The position numbers were made by a program, and so were the translations under genes. The notes under the pieces were generated by a model, which had not been told where the DNA came from, ran no database searches, and saw only the letters and a list, made by a program, of their open reading frames with translations. Positions 40,140 through 43,043 of a DNA stretch of 43,043 bases are shown here, piece by piece. How positions within the stretch are numbered: the stretch's first letter is position 1; the number at the start of each line of letters is the position of its first letter. Origin of the DNA: Pseudomonadota bacterium. Lineage in GTDB: Bacteria; Myxococcota_A; Bradymonadia; Bradymonadales; GCA-2716585. The DNA lies in the NCBI GenBank assembly GCA_005804885.1, contig SYOX01000040.1:1-43043 (forward strand), read 5' to 3'.

Positions 40140-40955
40140 ATGAAGGCGAAGGTGTGGATGCTTGGGGTGGCGTTGGGGTTGTGGTCGTGCGCGGGGCCGG
40201 TGCGTGAGGCGCGGGCGCCTTCGGCGTCGGTCCCGCACTTGAAGGTGATGACCTACAACGTCAATTACGGGCTGGCCGGCGATCCCGATACGATGGCGGC
40301 GATAGGTGAGTGCGACTGCGACGTGATCTTCCTGCAAGAGACGACGCCGCGTTGGGAGGAGGCGCTGCGCGAGGGCTTCGGGGAGCGCTACCCGCACATG
40401 GGCTTCGTGCACAGCGGCGGGGCAGGGGGCATGGCGGTGCTGTCGCGGAGGCCCTTTTCGGAGGGCGAGGTGCTGGAGCCGCCGGACGGGGGCTGGTTCC
40501 CGGCGTGGCGGGTGGTGATCGACAGTCCGCTGGGCGAGGTGCAGGTGTTGCAGGTCCACTTGAGGCCGCCCTTGAGCGAGACGGGCAGCGTGGTCAGCGG
40601 CTACCTGTCGACGCCGCCGGTTCGGAGGGCGTCGATGGTGGCCTTCACCGAGGTGCTCGATCTCTTGTCCGCGACGCGGCCAGGCTTGCCCACGCTGATC
40701 GTCGGAGACTTCAACGAGGCCGAGGACGGGCAGGCGATCGGCTTTCTGGCCGAGCGGGGCCTCAGGAGCGCGCTGCCGGAGTTTGATCCCGGCGCCGAGA
40801 CGTGGCGGTGGGACACCAGCGTCGGGGAGGTGACCTCGCGGCTGGACCACATCGTCTACGATCCGAAGTTGGCCCCGATCCAGGCCAGGGTCGTCAAGGC
40901 GGGCCGGAGCGATCACCTGCCGGTGGTGGCCGTCTTTGAACGGACTGATCTCTAA
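40140..40955 (+). CDS. Endonuclease/exonuclease/phosphatase-fold lipoprotein
   Basis: 271 residues from ATG 40140 with GAGGAGGTCAGG just upstream. The N-terminus MKAKVWMLGVALGLWSCAG is signal-like with a possible lipidation site at C17. The EEP fold motifs are ordered as expected: MTYNVNYGLAG, DVIFLQETTPRWE (metal-binding Glu), LSRRPFSEGEV, LQVHLRPPL, PTLIVGDFNEAEDGQAIGF (Asp/Asn), TSRLDHIVYDP and RSDHLPVVAVF (catalytic Asp-His). These metal-dependent enzymes cut phosphodiester or phosphoester bonds. An extracytoplasmic member may degrade external DNA or act on lipid phosphates; the substrate cannot be inferred. Confidence 0.9.
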   Translation: MKAKVWMLGVALGLWSCAGPVREARAPSASVPHLKVMTYNVNYGLAGDPDTMAAIGECDCDVIFLQETTPRWEEALREGFGERYPHMGFVHSGGAGGMAVLSRRPFSEGEVLEPPDGGWFPAWRVVIDSPLGEVQVLQVHLRPPLSETGSVVSGYLSTPPVRRASMVAFTEVLDLLSATRPGLPTLIVGDFNEAEDGQAIGFLAERGLRSALPEFDPGAETWRWDTSVGEVTSRLDHIVYDPKLAPIQARVVKAGRSDHLPVVAVFERTDL

Positions 40956-41026
40956 GTGCAAGTAATTCAAACGATTTCAATGTGCGCCGGGGCGCAGTGC
41001 GCCGGCCTATGCAAGGGAGAGAGGCG

Positions 41027-41293
41027 ATGAGGATCAAGAAAGCGGCGTGCGTGCTGGCGGCGGTGTCGGTGTGGGCGGGGGCCCTCGGGATCGCCTCGGC
41101 GCAGGGCGATCCGGCGGCGACGGATGAGAAGGATGTGAAGGTCTACGACTTCCCGGAGGAGGTGATCAAGGGCGGGATCGACGCGCCGGGCGGCGCGGTG
41201 ATCATGGGCGACGTGGCGGGATCGGGGCGGAGCCTCATCCGGCCCCGGCTGCACTTCATCGCCGAGATGATCAAGTCCGTCGAGTCGCTCTGA
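41027..41293 (+). CDS. Small secreted protein with conserved C-terminal motif
   Basis: 88 residues from ATG 41027, with AAGGGAGAGAGG just upstream. A signal peptide (KKAACVLAAVSVWAGALGIA) ends near ASAQ. The C-terminal half reads DFPEEVIKGGIDAPGG, IMGDVAGSGRSLIRPRLHFI, AEMIKSVESL. This form (short exported protein ending with SLIR.R..F..EM..S...l) resembles small proteins encoded near TolQ/ExbB and gliding genes of Myxococcota as I recall, so an envelope role is possible, but no such neighbours are here. The gap to the previous gene (72 bp) is AT-rich and could contain a promoter. Confidence 0.68.
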   Translation: MRIKKAACVLAAVSVWAGALGIASAQGDPAATDEKDVKVYDFPEEVIKGGIDAPGGAVIMGDVAGSGRSLIRPRLHFIAEMIKSVESL

Positions 41294-41397
41294 GCCCGCC
41301 GCGCCGCGATCGGCGATGAGGGTTGGGCATCGGCGTCCGGTCTTTGGTATCCTCTTGTCATCGGCGCCGTGCGGGCGCCCTGGGGCTGGTCTGCGCG

Positions 41398-41754
41398 ATG
41401 CAACAGCTGATGTACAAGATGGTCGCTCGGATGCTCGTCGAGCGCGACGCCTTGAGCCGCAACAAGAACTTCGCGGCCTTCGACGACCCTCGCCTGGCGC
41501 GGGCGACCCGGATCGTCCGTCACCTGCGCGCCCTGCAGGAGGATCTGCGGGTGGCCGGCCCGCGGGGCTGCGTGAGGATCACGCGGCTGGAGGGGGCCAG
41601 GGACGGTCGCCACGTCTGCCTGGAGATCGATCAGCCGGAGATCCGGGGCAGCCGGCGGGCGATCCTCAACGACGAGGAGGTGCGGCTGCTCTGCCTCGAT
41701 CCTGAGGTCGAGGCGCTGGTCCGGAAGCTGACGCCGCCGCCCCGGTCTCCTTGA
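41398..41754 (+). CDS. Small hypothetical protein
   Basis: 118 residues from ATG 41398 (MQQLMYKMVARMLVERDAL); another Met four residues on is possible. No signal peptide. The N-terminal helix is followed by a mixed alpha/beta region (RIVRHLRALQEDLRVAGPRG, VRITRLEGARDGRHVCLEID) ending in DPEVEALVRKLTPPP. The pair TTGGGC/TATCCT (41323-41328 / 41348-41353, 19 bp apart) could be its promoter. No family recognised. Codon use is like its neighbours, so it is probably real. Confidence 0.6.
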   Translation: MQQLMYKMVARMLVERDALSRNKNFAAFDDPRLARATRIVRHLRALQEDLRVAGPRGCVRITRLEGARDGRHVCLEIDQPEIRGSRRAILNDEEVRLLCLDPEVEALVRKLTPPPRSP

Positions 41755-41779
41755 ACTTCGCGCGCGAACCCTGTAGACA
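41751..41779 (+). promoter_or_regulatory. Promoter-like pair upstream of small lipoprotein
   Basis: TTGAAC (41751-41756, overlapping the previous stop) and TAGACA (41774-41779), 17 bp apart, ~75 bp before the ATG at 41854. Confidence 0.5.
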
Positions 41780-41853
41780 TCGGGCGCATGAAGGTCGGCC
41801 GGCTGGATGTTCGATCGGCCCACAGCGGGGCTAGAGGCGGTGGAGGAGGTGCC

Positions 41854-42327
41854 ATGTTCGTCAGCGCGGGTGCGAGTCGGGGTTGGGTCTTGTGGGTCGT
41901 CGGGTGCGTCGCGGTCGCGTCGCTCGCGGCCTGCAGCAACAACCAGGTCAAGATCGAGTCCAGGCCGATGCCAGCCGGCGCGAGCTTCACGGGCGACTGG
42001 TATTCCCCTCAGTACGAGAACATGACCCTGACCCAGACGGGGGCGACCGTGCGGGGGACCTTCACCTACAAGACCGGCGGGGAGCTTGAGGGCACCCTGG
42101 ACGGCAATGTCCTCTACTTCAAGTGGTCCCAGCCGGGCGACTTCAAGGTGGCGCGCCGCGACGTGTCCGGCGAGGGCTACTTCGTCATGGACGAGTCGGG
42201 CGACAGCTTCACGGGGCGGTGGGGTTACGAGGACGACAACCACAGCGGCGGGGTCTGGGACGCCGAGCGCCTTGAGAAGCGCCAGCAGGAGGAGGGCTTC
42301 GACGAGCCCATCTTCAAGAGGCCCTGA
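41854..42327 (+). CDS. Small lipoprotein with lipocalin-like beta pattern
   Basis: 157 residues from ATG 41854 behind GGAGGAGGT; an in-frame ATG at 41788 is less suited. The signal WVLWVVGCVAVASLAAC gives lipobox LAAC, C27. The mature part repeats short strands with G-turns: FTGDWYSPQYENMTLTQTG, ATVRGTFTYKTGGELEGTLD, GNVLYFKWSQPGDF, GEGYFVMDESGDSFTGRWGY, like small beta-barrel or lipocalin-like bacterial proteins with a G.W....l.l.QtG..v.G....g..l.G pattern. Function unknown; envelope-located. Confidence 0.75.
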   Translation: MFVSAGASRGWVLWVVGCVAVASLAACSNNQVKIESRPMPAGASFTGDWYSPQYENMTLTQTGATVRGTFTYKTGGELEGTLDGNVLYFKWSQPGDFKVARRDVSGEGYFVMDESGDSFTGRWGYEDDNHSGGVWDAERLEKRQQEEGFDEPIFKRP

Positions 42328-42369
42328 CCCTCCGATCCACGACGCCCAACCGCCGCCCCCCGTTGTGTC

Positions 42370-42597
42370 TCGTGGCGGGCACTCGACGTGCCCCCTTCCC
42401 AGCCGACGCGACGATCCCACCTCGCCCGTCCATCGACGCCGACGCGGCGATGGGTCTGGACCAGCCATTGATCGTAGGCTTCGATGGATGGGCGTGCGGT
42501 CCCTTCGGCGATGGGCGTTGTTGGGTGGGCACGTCGATCGCGGCGGGGCGGCGTCGTTGGCGGTCCCGTCGATCACGGCGATGGGCGTTGTTGGGTG
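42370..42597. repeat. Left tandem-repeat flank of the terminal inverted repeat
   Basis: GATGGGCGTTGTTGGGTGGG is repeated exactly at about 42509 and 42580, and GCGGTCCCTTCGG, ATCGACGCCGACGCGGCGAT and GTCGATCGCGGCG are related fragments. The period is less regular than in family A. Start of the 716-bp gene-free end of the window; no coding signal seen. Confidence 0.75.
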
Positions 42598-42918
42598 GGC
42601 ACGCGGTCCTTCCGGGGACCGACGGGTTTGCCGGACCCTGATCGGGTCCGGCTGCACGCCGCGGCTACTCTGTTTCGCCCCTGCCGGGGCTCTCAAATGC
42701 TGTCACTTCTTGGCGAAATCGGAAGGCCAGGGCGGTTTGAAGCCCCGAGGCGCCCGGACAACAACCCACCGATTGAGCTTGTCGGTGCGTTGTCGCATCC
42801 GCCCCGCCCCAAGGGGGCGGCTCGCTAACTAGAGCCCCGGAGGGGCGACACAGAGTAGCCGCGCGGTGCAGCCGCGACAGCGGCAAACCCGTCGGTCGCC
42901 GAAAGGACCGCGTGTCCA
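42598..42918. repeat. Large inverted repeat with ~90-bp arms
   Basis: Left arm about 42598-42693 (ACGCGGTCCTTCC, GACCGACGGGTTTGCCG, CGGCTACTCTGTTTCGCCCC, CGGGGCTCT) is matched by the reverse complement of 42831-42918 (AGAGCCCCGGAGGGGCGACA, CAGAGTAGCCGCG, CGGCAAACCCGTCGGTC, AAGGACCGCGTG). The left arm has an extra ACCCTGATCGGGT piece. The ~137-bp centre contains CCGCCCC...GGGGGCGG and no gene. Same architecture as family A, but with its own arm sequence. Confidence 0.88.
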
Positions 42919-43043
42919 TCCATCGACGCCGACCCGCCGTGATCGACGTGCCCTTCATCGACGCCGACCCGCCGGGATCGACGTGTCCTTCATCGACGCC
43001 GACCCGCCGTGATCGACGTGCCCTTCATCGACGCCGACCCGCC
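42913..43043. repeat. Right array of 35-bp repeats, cut by window end
   Basis: Units GTGCCCTTCATCGACGCCG plus ACCCGCCGTGATCGAC repeat with a 35-bp period (about 3.7 units visible), the same period as family A; ATCGACGCCGACCCGCCG corresponds to ATCGAAGTCGACTCGCCG there. The array continues beyond 43043. Confidence 0.9.

Overview
This window comes from a high-GC (roughly 70%), Gram-negative, two-membrane bacterium. The best guess is a deltaproteobacterial-type lineage such as Myxococcota or Bradymonadia. The reasons are the many lipoproteins, Cys-rich 'CDDG..CT' repeat lipoproteins joined to LamG-like folds, pre-peptidase C-terminal (PPC) type repeats, FadL and Omp85-like outer membrane barrels, a SUKH protein, and BRCT-LRR and HEAT-Clp fusions. 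This is inference from gene content; no rRNA or other firm marker is present. I see no tRNA, rRNA, transposase, integrase or true CRISPR array.

Layout. 1-6.7 kb (minus strand): 5' part of a malic enzyme gene, a YkgJ-type Cys-cluster protein, a Clp/Hsp100-like AAA+ ATPase with N-terminal HEAT repeats, and a lipoprotein translationally coupled to a ~600-residue acyl-CoA dehydrogenase with a FadR-box-like operator. 7.2-18.8 kb (mostly plus): PPC lipoprotein, Tat-exported carotenoid-oxygenase-like lipoprotein, BRCT-LRR protein, SUKH protein, a small winged-helix-like protein (minus), and a Prc-type tail-specific protease. 19.3-24.2 kb: Omp85-like barrel without POTRA domains, an SPFH/TetR operon with a clear autoregulatory operator, a divergent chalcone-isomerase-fold secreted protein, and an M19 dipeptidase. 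24.9-30.7 kb: Cys-rich/LamG lipoprotein, GT4 glycosyltransferase, TcdA, and a membrane protein, with three convergent gene pairs overlapping at their 3' ends in 23-31 kb. 31.9-36.4 kb: a four-gene operon of two FadL-type porins, a beta-propeller lipoprotein and a Pro-rich membrane protein. 36.8-42.3 kb: an unknown protein, a collagen-like/L-domain lipoprotein, an EEP-fold lipoprotein and three small proteins.

The most unusual content is non-coding. Nearly every intergenic gap above 400 bp holds a composite inverted-repeat element. In family A, arrays of 35-bp units (each with the palindrome AGTCGACT) lie in opposite orientations on either side of a ~275-bp inverted repeat that surrounds a conserved asymmetric ~110-bp core. 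Full copies lie at 0.5-1.06, 13.5-14.4 and 30.8-31.8 kb, and shorter relatives at 18.8-19.3 and 36.4-36.6 kb. A related element with long arms and 35-bp repeats closes the window at 42.4-43.04 kb. Family B (6.8-7.2 and 24.3-24.7 kb) has ~58-bp arms, a different conserved core and an 18-bp tandem array on one side. There are also two 75-bp hairpin repeats (11.5-11.7 kb) and a ~32-bp palindromic array (37.6-38.1 kb). These look like dispersed, structured, possibly non-autonomous mobile or architectural elements, and they are the best candidate here for something undescribed.

Promoters that can be read share a TTGnnn - 16 to 19 bp - TAnnnT-like pattern, often TAGAnT. Several starts were moved from the longest ORF to internal codons (including GTG and TTG) because of strong Shine-Dalgarno sequences.
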